Source: JBEGHD01 sp049334165 (GTDB taxonomy: Bacteria > Bacteroidota > Bacteroidia > Flavobacteriales_D > Sanyastnellaceae). Taken from it: a stretch of DNA of 64,000 bases. The notes beneath the pieces were generated by a model. That model did no database searches. It was not told the origin of the DNA and saw only the letters and a program-made list of their open reading frames with translations. The stretch lies in assembly GCA_049334165.1 (NCBI GenBank), contig JBEGHD010000007.1, one strand, 5' to 3'. The translations under genes were made by a program, and so were the position numbers. Shown here in pieces: positions 1 through 8,139 of this stretch (positions within the stretch are counted from its first letter, which is position 1; each line of letters begins with the position of its first letter).

Positions 1-382
1 ACGCTGCTTTGATGCACTGCCTCAACTCTTCTACCGGCAGCTTTTGGTCCAGGTGCAACACAATTGCTCGTTTACCTTCAAACTGAAGTGAGTCATCGAA
101 AACCAATCTAAAAGTGTCAACCAGCCGGCTGTTGCATTGAAAAAACAAAAAGTAGTGGTCAGGTGATTTTTCTTTCCAATCCATCCGAAGAGTGCTGCCA
201 TGCTTCGTGACAAAACTCGGTTCGCCCCATTTCAAAGTGATCTCCAACTCCTCAACACCCTTTGTTTCTCGAGCTGTACTTATAATTAGATCTTTCAAAA
301 ATGACATTTGCTCGCGCACAAAGTCAGGGTAATTTGAAAACACTTTATTGACTTTTGGATCTGTTTGGATATGAAATGTCAT
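1..382 (-). CDS. DUF1801 (YdhG-like) domain protein, 3' end cut by window edge
   Basis: Reading the minus strand from the ATG at 382 gives 127 codons without a stop before the window ends, so the C-terminus is missing. The protein begins MTFHIQTDPKVNKVF and contains ELEITLKWGEPSFVTKHGS followed by a segment rich in aromatic residues (DHYFLFFQCN) and ending near KLPVEELRQCIKAA. The W-G-x-P-S/A-x core and overall layout match the DUF1801/YdhG fold, a small cytoplasmic domain of unknown biochemical role related to iron-chaperone/frataxin-like folds. It has no signal peptide. The gene stands alone upstream of the DUF2490 cluster on the same strand. The family call is good; the function is unknown. 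Confidence 0.7.
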   Translation of the reverse strand, partial: MTFHIQTDPKVNKVFSNYPDFVREQMSFLKDLIISTARETKGVEELEITLKWGEPSFVTKHGSTLRMDWKEKSPDHYFLFFQCNSRLVDTFRLVFDDSLQFEGKRAIVLHLDQKLPVEELRQCIKAA

Positions 383-455
383 AAATATAAATTTTAACAC
401 CGCAAGTATAAGAGTGGACAGTGACAACCGTGTGTCAGGAGTGGACTAACCTTTT

Positions 456-1121
456 CTAAATCGACTGATAGAAATTGAGGCTGAGCCAGTAGCGATGCCG
501 GGGGGCAGAGTTGAGAAATGAATCCAACCTGTAGTCCAGACCGCATTCAAGCTTGCTTTTGGCGGACACAGCAAAACCGAGGAGTCCAACGCCTCTTATC
601 TCGAGGTCGTAGTCATTTCCCTGAAAAGAGTTGAGGTATTCGTTGTTGATTTTTAGGAAATATTCCCCTGGATCCAGAGACTCCCCGTTGAGCGGAATTT
701 CTGCAGAAGCCCGATAACGAAAACGAAACTCGGTGTCATCGTTTTCTTCGAAAGTCTGATCAGTCGAAATTCTGTGAGCCACTCGAAAAGCCGGATAGCG
801 TTTTACGGAGCTCAGCTGCTGAATGGTCCTGTTTACGATGCCACTATCCGTTACTCGCAAGAGGTAACCTGCAGCAACGGTAGTGTTGATCCCAATTTTC
901 TTAGCCCCGGCAAGTGAGATGTCCGTAAGCAGATAGTCGTAATTAAACTCTTCCTGAAAAAGCGACTGCCTGGATTCGGTTTTGAAGTTGACCGACCAGT
1001 CTTTCGGCAGCTTTTTGTTGATGTTGATCGATGGCAAGATGCCCGCCTGATCGCTGCTCTGCGATTGAGCCAAAAAGGGAAGGAGCAAGGAAAACAGAAA
1101 GAGAAATCGATGAATCTTCAA
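456..1121 (-). CDS. DUF2490-type outer-membrane beta-barrel protein (TTG start)
   Basis: A 221-residue secreted protein. Residues 1-20 form a signal peptide (KIHRFLFLFSLLLPFLAQS), and the rest is built of alternating amphipathic beta strands ending in the aromatic C-terminal strand HRYWLSLNFYQSI, as in DUF2490 outer-membrane barrels. These proteins are common in Bacteroidota and their cargo is unknown. The start must be the TTG at 1121: an in-frame TAA lies at 1140-1142, no ATG lies between, and the signal peptide begins at this codon. It follows the preceding gene by 18 bases, so the two are probably co-transcribed. The envelope location is well supported; no specific role can be given. Confidence 0.72.
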   Translation of the reverse strand: MKIHRFLFLFSLLLPFLAQSQSSDQAGILPSININKKLPKDWSVNFKTESRQSLFQEEFNYDYLLTDISLAGAKKIGINTTVAAGYLLRVTDSGIVNRTIQQLSSVKRYPAFRVAHRISTDQTFEENDDTEFRFRYRASAEIPLNGESLDPGEYFLKINNEYLNSFQGNDYDLEIRGVGLLGFAVSAKSKLECGLDYRLDSFLNSAPRHRYWLSLNFYQSI

Positions 1122-1139
1122 GGCGCTACTTTCTTCAAA

Positions 1140-1760
1140 TTAGTACTCGATGTTGTCCGACATTTTCAGGATAATTTTCGACTTGCGGATAAAATCACCT
1201 TCTTCATCAAACAAATACTCAAACATGATGAACGAACCATCAACCTTAGTGGAGAGCACGATCTCGTAGTTCAACTCCACATCGTCCGTTTCCTCTTGGA
1301 GAAAGAACTCCAGAACGTCATCCGTCTCACCCAGATACTGAAACTGGATTTTTTTGACGGAGTACTTTTCTAATTCCTCTTCCAAAAATTCTTCGATTTC
1401 TTCGAGGGCTTCGGCCTCAACGAGGTTCATTTCCTTTTGGATTTCCAGGTCCTCGAAAGTGCCGTCTTCAGAAAACTCAATGCTCAGGCGCTCGCCCTTG
1501 AATTTGGTTTTCGCTTCAAAAGAAGTACGATCTAACCCGTACTCCTTGTACCACTTAATCTTCGAGGAGATCTTCATGGAGTTGACAAGCTCCAGTGCAT
1601 CTTCGGGCACTTCACTTTCTTCGATTCGCACTTCTTTTTCGTATTTCTGCTGGGCAAAAGTAGAGTAGGTTAAAGTCACGAAAGCTAGAGCCAGTGCGGA
1701 CTTAAACAAGGCGCGAAGTGAAAAATCACTTGTAGATCTGTGAGAGATAAGTCTTTTCAT
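1140..1760 (-). CDS. Secreted acidic protein, PepSY-like
   Basis: A 206-residue protein from the ATG at 1760. The N-terminus is long and basic (MKRLISHRSTSDFSLRALFK) before a hydrophobic stretch SALALAFVTLTYSTFAQ, which looks like a signal peptide with an AQ cleavage site. The mature part is strongly acidic (many E and D) with repeated amphipathic pieces such as KIKWYKEYGLDRTSFEAKT and a helix of Glu/Leu, resembling the PepSY-like periplasmic folds of Bacteroidota. An upstream extension to position 1895 is possible in frame but overlaps the neighbouring gene and would bury the signal peptide. It lies 18 bases before the DUF2490 barrel gene, which suggests a shared envelope role. Function unknown. 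Confidence 0.6.
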   Translation of the reverse strand: MKRLISHRSTSDFSLRALFKSALALAFVTLTYSTFAQQKYEKEVRIEESEVPEDALELVNSMKISSKIKWYKEYGLDRTSFEAKTKFKGERLSIEFSEDGTFEDLEIQKEMNLVEAEALEEIEEFLEEELEKYSVKKIQFQYLGETDDVLEFFLQEETDDVELNYEIVLSTKVDGSFIMFEYLFDEEGDFIRKSKIILKMSDNIEY

Positions 1761-1818
1761 CGGGATCAAAATTAAAGAAATCGAGAGGTCTGATTCATTA
1801 AGCTTACTTGAAGAACTA

Positions 1819-1826
1819 CAAAGGTA
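1819..1826 (-). promoter_or_regulatory. Candidate -7 box TACCTTTG
   Basis: On the minus strand this reads TACCTTTG, a full match to the Bacteroidota -7 consensus TAnnTTTG, 58 bases before the ATG of the PepSY-like gene. No clear TTTG -33 box lies 19 bases upstream, so this is only half a promoter. Confidence 0.4.
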
Positions 1827-1839
1827 TATCACTTGAAGT

Positions 1840-2394
1840 CTATCTTTTTCTTCGCCTTCTGCTTTCTCGCAGCCTTTGGCTAAACCGATCGTCAAGTGGA
1901 AGATCTAATTTCTCAGAGAACTTGAGGGCAAAGCTTTTTGAGTCATTGTAATTCGGGCTTTCATAAACCAAAAAGTTTGCACTGCTGTCTTTTTCACTTT
2001 CCAGGCTCACCATAAACCTGCGGTGATTTTCTGTGTTTCGCCCTCTCTGATAGAACGACACGACTTTAATCTGGTAAGATTCCAAATCCAGCACAATGCG
2101 ATCAAGGGTGTCAAAGTCGATCCATTCTCCTGTTTTCCCCCACAGTCGCAGTTTGTAGTTTCTGATTTTGTTTTGCTTTCTGTCAATTTGAATGCCTTGA
2201 ATGTCGATGATAAACAAAATGAAAACCGCAAGAAAAGGTGAGAGTACAGGGAGGACAAAGAAATTCACGACAAAGGCAAATGCTAAGATGATTACCAATA
2301 GTATCATGAAAACGATAAACAGCGGTGCTGATTTTCCTCCTCTAAATTGCGGTCCTCTGGAGATTGAGATTATGTTTGATAGTTGGGTTGGCAA
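1840..2394 (-). CDS. Two-segment membrane protein of unknown function
   Basis: A 184-residue protein if it starts at the TTG at 2394; the next in-frame ATG is codon 30, inside the first membrane segment. Residues about 24-63 form two membrane helices (IVFMILLVIILAFAFVVNFF and LSPFLAVFILFII). A soluble C-terminal half follows with strand-like segments (IQIDRKQNKIRNYKLRLWG, IRKxVV-like patterns) and a very basic tail RLRESRRRRKR. The soluble part resembles the PH-like fold seen in many small Bacteroidota membrane proteins, but that is only a shape impression. It lies upstream of the PepSY-like gene on the same strand with its own gap, so it may be a separate unit. Confidence 0.5.
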   Translation of the reverse strand: MPTQLSNIISISRGPQFRGGKSAPLFIVFMILLVIILAFAFVVNFFVLPVLSPFLAVFILFIIDIQGIQIDRKQNKIRNYKLRLWGKTGEWIDFDTLDRIVLDLESYQIKVVSFYQRGRNTENHRRFMVSLESEKDSSANFLVYESPNYNDSKSFALKFSEKLDLPLDDRFSQRLRESRRRRKR

Positions 2395-2446
2395 ATTTTC
2401 AGGTTTGATTACTCTGAGTCAATTGGAACTGTGGGGAGTTTCAGCC

Positions 2447-3082
2447 TTAAAGTGGAGTATACTTTACGCTTAAAAATTTTGTGATTATAATCTCATACTC
2501 TTTCCTTAAAATAAGAACTACATGGTACCAGTTGTTTTCTGGGATGTCAATTGTGAAAACGTCACCAGTTTCATGTTCTCTGCAAGCCTGGTCAAAATCC
2601 TCAACGAGCATGTTTGGTCTAACTTCCAGTAGTTTTCCATTGTGCTTGTCACGCATGATACTATATTCACGAACAAGGGAGTCGAACGAGGTGCCCGATT
2701 TGAATTTCTTGATGATCTCGGTACGAATCGAATCGATGCTCGCAGAGTCCAACTTGTGACCATCCAGGTATATGTATTGGATGTCAAAGACTGTTTCACG
2801 ATTTCGACTTAATACTTTCCCGGCAAAATCCATATCTCGATGATTGTCATGGTATAGGAAGACTTCGCCAATTTCCATGTCAAGAACCTTTGAATACCTC
2901 AATGAATCACTCTTGGATATGTTGTAAATGTGTGCCAGCCAGGTTGGATGATTTTCAGAGTAAATTTCGGCTTCCTGTGTACTGGATATTTTCTTCAAGT
3001 CTTTGACAACCTCTTCTTTGGTTTGGGCTGACAAGCCAATTGAGATAATTAATGACAACAAAAAAATAAAGACTGATTTCAA
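2447..3082 (-). CDS. Secreted parvulin-type (PPIC) peptidyl-prolyl isomerase
   Basis: A 211-residue exported protein. It opens with a clear signal peptide (KSVFIFLLSLIISIGLSAQ) starting at a TTG at 3082; no ATG or GTG lies upstream in frame. Residues about 80-195 have the parvulin pattern: a region VFDIQYIYLDGH, then a helix IRTEIIKKFKSGTSFDSLVREYS, a GKLLEV turn and a C-terminal TGDVFTIDIPENNWYHVVLI strand. PPIC domains catalyse proline isomerisation and usually act as periplasmic chaperones for outer-membrane proteins. This copy is short and lacks the usual long chaperone arm. The family call is moderately firm; the client is unknown. Confidence 0.6.
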   Translation of the reverse strand: MKSVFIFLLSLIISIGLSAQTKEEVVKDLKKISSTQEAEIYSENHPTWLAHIYNISKSDSLRYSKVLDMEIGEVFLYHDNHRDMDFAGKVLSRNRETVFDIQYIYLDGHKLDSASIDSIRTEIIKKFKSGTSFDSLVREYSIMRDKHNGKLLEVRPNMLVEDFDQACREHETGDVFTIDIPENNWYHVVLILRKEYEIIITKFLSVKYTPL

Positions 3083-3115
3083 TTTGATTCCGTTTTCGAG
3101 TTGTTTGATTACGGA

Positions 3116-3211
3116 CTGGCTAAAGTTAGTCAGCCTTGTTGAATTTCCTAAGATAAGAGATTTTCATCGTGAAGCTGTTCTGTTTCATTCTCCTGTCTGC
3201 AAGTTAGCCAG
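3116..3211. repeat. Imperfect inverted repeat flanking the next gene
   Basis: CTGGCTAA at 3116-3123 is mirrored by TTAGCCAG at 3204-3211, and the matches continue weakly outward and inward. The pair fills the gap between two minus-strand genes. It may be the leftmost of the inverted-repeat boundaries described at 4097-9775, but its core differs from theirs, so the link is tentative. Confidence 0.35.
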
Positions 3212-3225
3212 CTAGTTTGTCTCTT

Positions 3226-4026
3226 TCAGAAATTGAGAGGGATTCTGTTATCGATTTCTGTCATAATTTTAAAAAGTCTTTCGCCCAGGATTTCCTTCTG
3301 AATAAGTTTTGATTCTGCTTCGAGCTGACTGTAATTCGCGGTATGTCCTGAGTAGTTGAAATCTGTTGGCCGGGTGTTGACCTGGAACAAAAAGAAGATT
3401 AGACCGAGAGTGAAGACACCAATACTCCCAATTGTTCTCAATTTATGGGAGATCTTCGGGATCAGATTTATTAGGAGGTTGAGAATAATTACACTTAGAA
3501 TGATTAGAACTAAATCGTAATTGTTCCACCACCAGATTTTGCCAAATCCGCCCACATAGGTGGAGTCAGGAAAAAATAGATTTACTCCTCCCCATACGCT
3601 TGAAGGTGTCGGCATATCTTCCAATAAGTGAAATACATATCCCAGAAAGAATGCAAAGAGGGAATACTTTCTTTTAAACACATTCGCTTTCACTTTGGAT
3701 AATTTGAAGTTTCTCCTGAAAACAGCTCCTGCAACAATTGATAAAAAAATCAAGACGATGGGTGCCAAAATCGAATGCAAGGCTGCGTGATGCGAATACC
3801 AGAATTTGCCGAAATAAATTTGTTTACCTGAATGCTCCAGATCGAAGAGAGTACCGATGGTGGAATCAAAATTGGACCACAAGGATATAGCGTCAAAATC
3901 GGGTAGTGCACCTCCAGATGCTCCTGCTAATAGGATTGAGCCTTTCTCTTTCATTGAGCCGTTGGAAAACGTTGCCAAAACAGTTCCGACTGCAACACCG
4001 GTTAAAGTATGGGAGATTATATCCAT
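3226..4026 (-). CDS. YdjM-like membrane-bound metal-dependent hydrolase
   Basis: A 266-residue integral membrane protein. It begins MDIISHTLTGVAVG and has the D-F-D-A motif in GGALPDFDAISLW, followed by KFWYSHHAALHSI and later GYVFHLLEDMPTPSSVWGG. These His and Asp residues are the metal-binding pattern of the YdjM/DUF457 family, which are membrane hydrolases with unclear substrates and, in E. coli, an SOS link. Four to five hydrophobic segments follow. The gene stands alone between two inverted-repeat elements, as expected for a cassette-like unit. The family call is good; substrate and role are unknown. Confidence 0.75.
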   Translation of the reverse strand: MDIISHTLTGVAVGTVLATFSNGSMKEKGSILLAGASGGALPDFDAISLWSNFDSTIGTLFDLEHSGKQIYFGKFWYSHHAALHSILAPIVLIFLSIVAGAVFRRNFKLSKVKANVFKRKYSLFAFFLGYVFHLLEDMPTPSSVWGGVNLFFPDSTYVGGFGKIWWWNNYDLVLIILSVIILNLLINLIPKISHKLRTIGSIGVFTLGLIFFLFQVNTRPTDFNYSGHTANYSQLEAESKLIQKEILGERLFKIMTEIDNRIPLNF

Positions 4027-4096
4027 TCGTTTTGATTGACCACTATTATTTGGCTTTGGTTAAAGCGTTGCTCTTGACTGACTTTTCGTTAAAAAA

Positions 4097-4252
4097 AAGC
4101 TAAAGATATGAAAGGCAATGATGCTTGAAAAAGTAGTGTTTAGAGCCCTTTCAATATTGGCTATAACCCAACAGCGTAAAAGAGTATAGATAAATATTGT
4201 TTACCACTTTTAGACCGAGCCGAGGGCTTCACATAGGAGACCTTGTCAGGCG
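4097..4252. repeat. Inverted-repeat boundary element a
   Basis: This gap shares two blocks with the gap at 5635-5816. The 22 bases at 4097-4118 match 5635-5656 at 20 positions, and the 60 bases at 4181-4240 match 5741-5800 at 47 positions without gaps. Read on the minus strand the element opens with GCCTGACAAGG and ends with CTGTTGGGTTATAGCC; GTTGGGT fits the GTTRRRY core of integron attC sites, and GCCTGAC is one base from RYYYAAC. AGCCCT near 4145 can pair with AGGGCT at 4223. It sits between the YdjM-like gene and DUF7000. Confidence 0.5.
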
Positions 4253-4291
4253 TTCGTTTTTTTGCTCTGTTTCTTTCTTACCGAAAACTCC

Positions 4292-4771
4292 TCAAATTAA
4301 TTCTGTTACGTCCTTTATGAATTGCTCAACTGCATTTTCAATTTCGGTCGTCAATTTGTCTAAATCGCTAAAATCGGGATCTCCCGTAATAATTGATTCA
4401 ATAATGGAGTCTGGATTTTTGGTAAGAAGAAAACCTTTCTTCAATTCAGATTGCTCAATTATGTTCAGGTATTCATGTTGAACTTGTCTATTTTGACCTG
4501 ATAACCAAATTTCAAATTGCGTTTTTGAATGGTCAAAAACTATTGCGAGTTTCAGTTTCTTTTGGATTAGTGAATTTGTGGAAACTGGAAAATATGTCAT
4601 ATCCATATAGCCCTGGTAAAAACTTCCAACAGTATAATTCTCAACAACGGACTTGAAATGAGTTCTCAAACTCATCATAAATTCCATTAGTCCCCTGTAA
4701 GCTTTCGGAACATGCCCCAATTCCATTTGCTTTTTGTATTCAGCAAAGTTTTTATTCAATTTCTCTTCCAT
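4292..4771 (-). CDS. DUF7000 family protein
   Basis: A 159-residue cytoplasmic protein starting MEEKLNKNFAEYKKQMELGH and continuing with PKAYRGLMEFMMSLRTHFK and SFYQGYMDMTYFPV. This is the layout of DUF7000, a small family found mostly in Bacteroidota genomes next to other accessory genes. Its biochemical role is not known. It has no signal peptide or membrane segment. It ends 9 bases after the TauE/SafE gene begins its downstream neighbour gap (the two are 9 bases apart on the same strand), so both are probably one transcript inside an inverted-repeat bounded unit. Confidence 0.65.
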   Translation of the reverse strand: MEEKLNKNFAEYKKQMELGHVPKAYRGLMEFMMSLRTHFKSVVENYTVGSFYQGYMDMTYFPVSTNSLIQKKLKLAIVFDHSKTQFEIWLSGQNRQVQHEYLNIIEQSELKKGFLLTKNPDSIIESIITGDPDFSDLDKLTTEIENAVEQFIKDVTELI

Positions 4772-4780
4772 TTCTATTTC

Positions 4781-5515
4781 CTATTTATTCAATAAGATAT
4801 TTACTAAAGTTATTAATCCAATGATTAATATAAGCCCGAGAGAAATTTGCTTAAACCTATCTTGGGGAATGTAGTTAAGAATTTTTTTACCAATTGATGT
4901 TCCTACAATTCCAATAACTATTAAGAATGGTACGTAAATTAAGTCGTGCTTATGAATGTATCCATTGTAGTAGTATACAAATGTTCTTGAAAAATCTATC
5001 AGGAAATCAATGAATGCAGATGTTGCTATAAATACCGTTTTTTCTAAATTGAAAGCGGCCATAGTTAGTCCTCGTATCGCTCCACCTGTCCCCAAAAGTC
5101 CTGCTGAAAATCCCGACAAACTACCACCGATTATAGCGTTTCGCTTATTGGGGTTGATCACCAGTTGTTTTTTTATTAGAAACAGGAGTGCCAAAATGAC
5201 GAGAAATACTCCTAGAAATAATTCAAGGTATGACTTATTAAATATCTTGGTTGCCAGCCCACCAATTATGACAAATATTACTGATGGAATACCAATGTTT
5301 AGCAGTAATCTCCTGTCAATTCCCTTTTTGAACAAAACGATCTTGCTCAAATTACTAGAGAGGTGATAAATCGCTGTCAGACCCAGAACTGACTCGAAGT
5401 CGAAATAAAAATTTGCAATTGGAACAAAAAATACTGATGAACCAAATCCTCCTATTGTTCCAAATATTTCGGCAATTAAGGACAAAAGTAGGAATAGGTA
5501 ATTTAGGTTTTTCAT
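4781..5515 (-). CDS. TauE/SafE (TSUP) family membrane permease
   Basis: A 244-residue protein with seven to eight membrane helices. It shows the two inverted TSUP halves: GTIGGFGSSVFFVPIANFYF near the N-terminus and SGFSAGLLGTGGAIRGLTMA after the midpoint, each with the Gly-rich re-entrant motif. TSUP proteins move sulfite, sulfoacetate, thiosulfate or other organic anions across the inner membrane, and substrate cannot be read from this sequence. The start ATG at 5515 is followed by a hydrophobic first helix. It forms a pair with the DUF7000 gene just downstream. It is not closely similar to the second TauE-like protein of this window at 60062. Confidence 0.8.
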   Translation of the reverse strand: MKNLNYLFLLLSLIAEIFGTIGGFGSSVFFVPIANFYFDFESVLGLTAIYHLSSNLSKIVLFKKGIDRRLLLNIGIPSVIFVIIGGLATKIFNKSYLELFLGVFLVILALLFLIKKQLVINPNKRNAIIGGSLSGFSAGLLGTGGAIRGLTMAAFNLEKTVFIATSAFIDFLIDFSRTFVYYYNGYIHKHDLIYVPFLIVIGIVGTSIGKKILNYIPQDRFKQISLGLILIIGLITLVNILLNK

Positions 5516-5634
5516 TCAAAAACGTGTGTGTGAATGCTGTTAACTATCGGTTCTGTCCATGCGCAGAAACCCGAAGGGTTTTGCGTAAACCATCAATGTA
5601 TAAACGTTGACCTGGGCTAAATTTAAGTTGAACA

Positions 5635-5816
5635 AAGCTAAATATATGAAAGTCAAGGACACCAGTAGCAGAGATGTTTGAGGGACCAGGTGAAGTTTAC
5701 TACAGTCCTACAGGCCAACACCTACAACGATAAAGCGAGAGGAGTATAGAAAAATATCATTTGTTACTTTTAGAGTGAGTTGAGGGCTTTACATAGGAGG
5801 ATGTGTTGTTGTGCCC
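5635..5816. repeat. Inverted-repeat boundary element b, in a 316-base gap
   Basis: The gap 5516-5831 carries no gene. It holds a second copy of the blocks described at 4097-4252. Its arms read CCTACAACGATAAAGCG at 5721-5737 and, on the opposite strand, GGGCACAACAACACATCC followed by TGTAAAGCCC from 5814 down to 5783, so both arms share an ACAAC core followed by TAAAGC. A separate strong hairpin of CGCAGAAACCC / GGGTTTTGCG lies at 5562-5585. The element separates the TauE-like gene from the orphan gene at 5832. Confidence 0.5.
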
Positions 5817-5831
5817 AGGCTTTTTAATTTT

Positions 5832-6311
5832 TTATTTCCAATTCCATCTGTCAGGATTTGGAAGTTCATCGACATCATCGTCAATGTCAACCCAGCCACC
5901 GTGATTGTTCCAGAACAATAGTTTATTCTTCTCGGCTTTAAGTTCAATTCCAGCGATGTTCCTCTGTTTGATGATAAATCCGTTTCCTTGTAGTTCAGGC
6001 TCATTAAATTCGGCAACCCTCAGTTCTTTAATCTTTTGATATTCAAACTGATTTAGCTCATCATCAGGTTTCAAGTCATTTAAGATGCTCTCATTAAACT
6101 CAAGTCCAAAATCGCCTTCGATGTCATGGTCGTTTGAAAGCCTGATGTCAGTTGAAGTTCCGTCATTCGTTGCGGTCAGTATGAGTTTCTCGTTTAATTG
6201 TTCTAATGTCAACACCAAAGCATAGGGTGAATAAAATTCATAATCCGCTTGGCTGTCGATTCTTTGAATCTTGACTATCCTTTTCCCTTTTATGTTATCA
6301 AACGGTTTCAT
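5832..6311 (-). CDS. Orphan protein between inverted repeats
   Basis: A 159-residue cytoplasmic protein from the ATG at 6311 (MKPFDNIKGKRIVKIQRID). A longer reading to 6365 would run into the inverted-repeat arm, so the shorter start is preferred. It is acidic, with strand-rich segments (YALVLTLEQLNEKLILTATNDG, NGFIIKQRNIAGIELKAEKNKLLFWNNHGGW) and an Asp-rich tail WVDIDDDVDELPNPDRWNWK. I do not recognise the family. It is the only gene between boundary elements b and c, which is what a single-gene cassette would look like. Function unknown. Confidence 0.6.
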   Translation of the reverse strand: MKPFDNIKGKRIVKIQRIDSQADYEFYSPYALVLTLEQLNEKLILTATNDGTSTDIRLSNDHDIEGDFGLEFNESILNDLKPDDELNQFEYQKIKELRVAEFNEPELQGNGFIIKQRNIAGIELKAEKNKLLFWNNHGGWVDIDDDVDELPNPDRWNWK

Positions 6312-6323
6312 TTTTAGCTTGTG

Positions 6324-6453
6324 CACAACGGTCAAATATAAGCGTAGTACGGGGTTTTGTAGCAATCAACTTTCCACCCACCCTAAAGCTTTTAAGGAAA
6401 AAAGCACTCAATTTTAGTTGTTCAGCCCGCATTACGCTTATATGATGTTGTAG
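6324..6453. repeat. Inverted-repeat boundary element c
   Basis: The left arm 6324-6354 (CACAACGGTCAAATATAAGC, then GTAGTACGGG) pairs with the right arm 6423-6453, whose reverse complement reads CTACAACATCATATAAGCG and then TAATGCGGG. The arms share ACAAC, ATATAAGCGTA and CGGG with a few bulges, and about 70 bases lie between them. The long, imperfect arms with unpaired bases are attC-like in shape. The left arm starts 13 bases upstream of the orphan gene's ATG; the right arm lies 51 bases past the TMEM175 stop. Confidence 0.6.
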
Positions 6454-6504
6454 GTAGTGATCTTTTATTACATTCGCTTATGTTGTTTTATAACTACTTC
6501 TGAA

Positions 6505-7080
6505 TTAATCTTTTAATGTATTTTCAATTTTTGGGTCTGGCTTTATCCAAATTAATGCTACTCCAGTATATATTATAAGGCTGATTATGGGGTTTATAAA
6601 TGATAGAACAACGCCAGTCAGGTACAATAAAATAGAAATTATAAGTCGCTTATCTTGGCTGTAGGTCTTTCCTACATTTGAATCTATGCCCTCATGTTTA
6701 ATGATAAAATAGATCAATATCTTAAATGCTAATGCAGCCATAAATAGTACGGCCCCATAAAGCGCGATGGGTTGGGTTTCAAAATGGTTTTCGCCCATCC
6801 AGCCCGTAACGAAAGGGAAGAGTGAGAGCCAAAACAGCAAATTGAGATTAGCCCACAGTATTTTCCCGTTTACTTCGTTCACAGCTTGCCACAAATGGTG
6901 ATGATTGTTCCAGTATATCCCCAGATAAATAAAGCTCAAAACATAGGCGAGAAATTCCGGAAGGACAGGTTTTAAAGCTTCAAAACCTGAACCCTCCGGC
7001 ACTTTCATTTCAAGTACCATGATGGTAATGATAATAGCCAATACACCATCGCTGAAAGCTTCCAGTCTTCCTGTTTTCAT
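6505..7080 (-). CDS. TMEM175/DUF1211 family potassium-channel-like membrane protein
   Basis: A 191-residue membrane protein with about six helices. It begins MKTGRLEAFSDGVLAIIITI, the first-helix signature of the bacterial TMEM175 family, in which R-x4-F-S-D-G-V lines the pore of a tetrameric potassium-selective channel. It ends in a polar tail PDPKIENTLKD. The ATG at 7080 is chosen because the signature sits right at the N-terminus in this family; a TTG three codons upstream would overlap the preceding gene. It is the last gene of the Crp-pirin-DUF5996 block, 5 bases after DUF5996. The family call is firm; channel activity is inferred. Confidence 0.85.
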   Translation of the reverse strand: MKTGRLEAFSDGVLAIIITIMVLEMKVPEGSGFEALKPVLPEFLAYVLSFIYLGIYWNNHHHLWQAVNEVNGKILWANLNLLFWLSLFPFVTGWMGENHFETQPIALYGAVLFMAALAFKILIYFIIKHEGIDSNVGKTYSQDKRLIISILLYLTGVVLSFINPIISLIIYTGVALIWIKPDPKIENTLKD

Positions 7081-7085
7081 ATATA

Positions 7086-8015
7086 TCAAATATTTTTTAG
7101 TTCCGGAACCCTAAATTTCTCTATATCCCAACCGGCTTTTGTAGCCCCTGCCGTGTAGGTAGATTCCAGGAATTCAAGCAATGCTGCGCGTGGATCATCC
7201 GTTTCCAGTAGCTTATTATAGGTAAGTATAGCCATAGGGCTGCCATTGCTCTCCACCCATTCTGCTGCCGAAGGCTTTAAAGTTTCCTGATCTAACCCCT
7301 GGGGTGATGGATAAGTGTAGGAATAAAATGCGGGTTCGGGCATATTTTCATCTCCTGCCCAAAAACCAAAGCTGATACACTCGTGTGAATAGGCATCCTT
7401 GTCTGATAATCGTGCGTCTTTGCTCATTTCGGGCGCTTTTCTACCTGAAAAGCGTGTTACTGCCAGATCCATCGAATGCCAGTAAAGATGAACAGGACAA
7501 GTTTTGCCATAAAAGCGCCCACCAAATTCCGTAAAAACTCCATCTACCCAAACCAGAATGCGCCAAAGGTCCTTGATATACGCTTTATCATAATGGTGAT
7601 AGTCTGTAATTTCACCAAAGGCTTGCTCGATATCCAAATCAAAAGGCTTGTCCTGAATGCTAACCGAAATATTATGTTGCTTGAGCATAGCCTGTAATTG
7701 ATGGTAAAAGTCGGAAACAGTTATATTGTCTGCCAATGAAAAACTGGATGACTCACCCTGGCTGGTTGTTAGATCCAGTTGCTGCTGGTGTACATTTAGC
7801 GTGATTTCAAAATTATCTAATCCCTCATTATAAGGTATTGGACCAGTTGTCAGCCCTTTTGGGGAAATATACTCTGTGACGTACCACCAATGATTTTTAC
7901 GAGGCATCAGTTCTAACCGAATTTTCCCTATAATCTGTAGAAACAAGTGCAGGGTCATTTTCTTGTTCTCATTCCCTTTATAGATAAGTTGCGGCAATTT
8001 ATTTGAGTAAGTCAT
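7086..8015 (-). CDS. DUF5996 family protein
   Basis: A 309-residue soluble protein. Features matching DUF5996 include NHWWYVTEYISPKGLTTGPI, the strand pattern FEITLNVHQQQLDL, VSDFYHQLQAMLKQHNI, and the late segment CPVHLYWHSMDLAVTRFSG with its conserved H-W/F-x-D. The family is widespread in bacteria and has no assigned biochemistry. The gene sits between pirin and TMEM175 on the same strand and probably belongs to one operon led by a Crp/Fnr regulator. Nothing suggests truncation. Confidence 0.75.
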   Translation of the reverse strand: MTYSNKLPQLIYKGNENKKMTLHLFLQIIGKIRLELMPRKNHWWYVTEYISPKGLTTGPIPYNEGLDNFEITLNVHQQQLDLTTSQGESSSFSLADNITVSDFYHQLQAMLKQHNISVSIQDKPFDLDIEQAFGEITDYHHYDKAYIKDLWRILVWVDGVFTEFGGRFYGKTCPVHLYWHSMDLAVTRFSGRKAPEMSKDARLSDKDAYSHECISFGFWAGDENMPEPAFYSYTYPSPQGLDQETLKPSAAEWVESNGSPMAILTYNKLLETDDPRAALLEFLESTYTAGATKAGWDIEKFRVPELKNI

Positions 8016-8139
8016 AATGATTTATTTTGTTCTTTCACTTTATAAGATTGAGCATTCGCAATTCCGAAAATTTCGCCCTATCAAAAAATAAGGACAAAAT
8101 TTTCGGAATGGTATGTGATTCGGAGAGCAATCACCTCTC

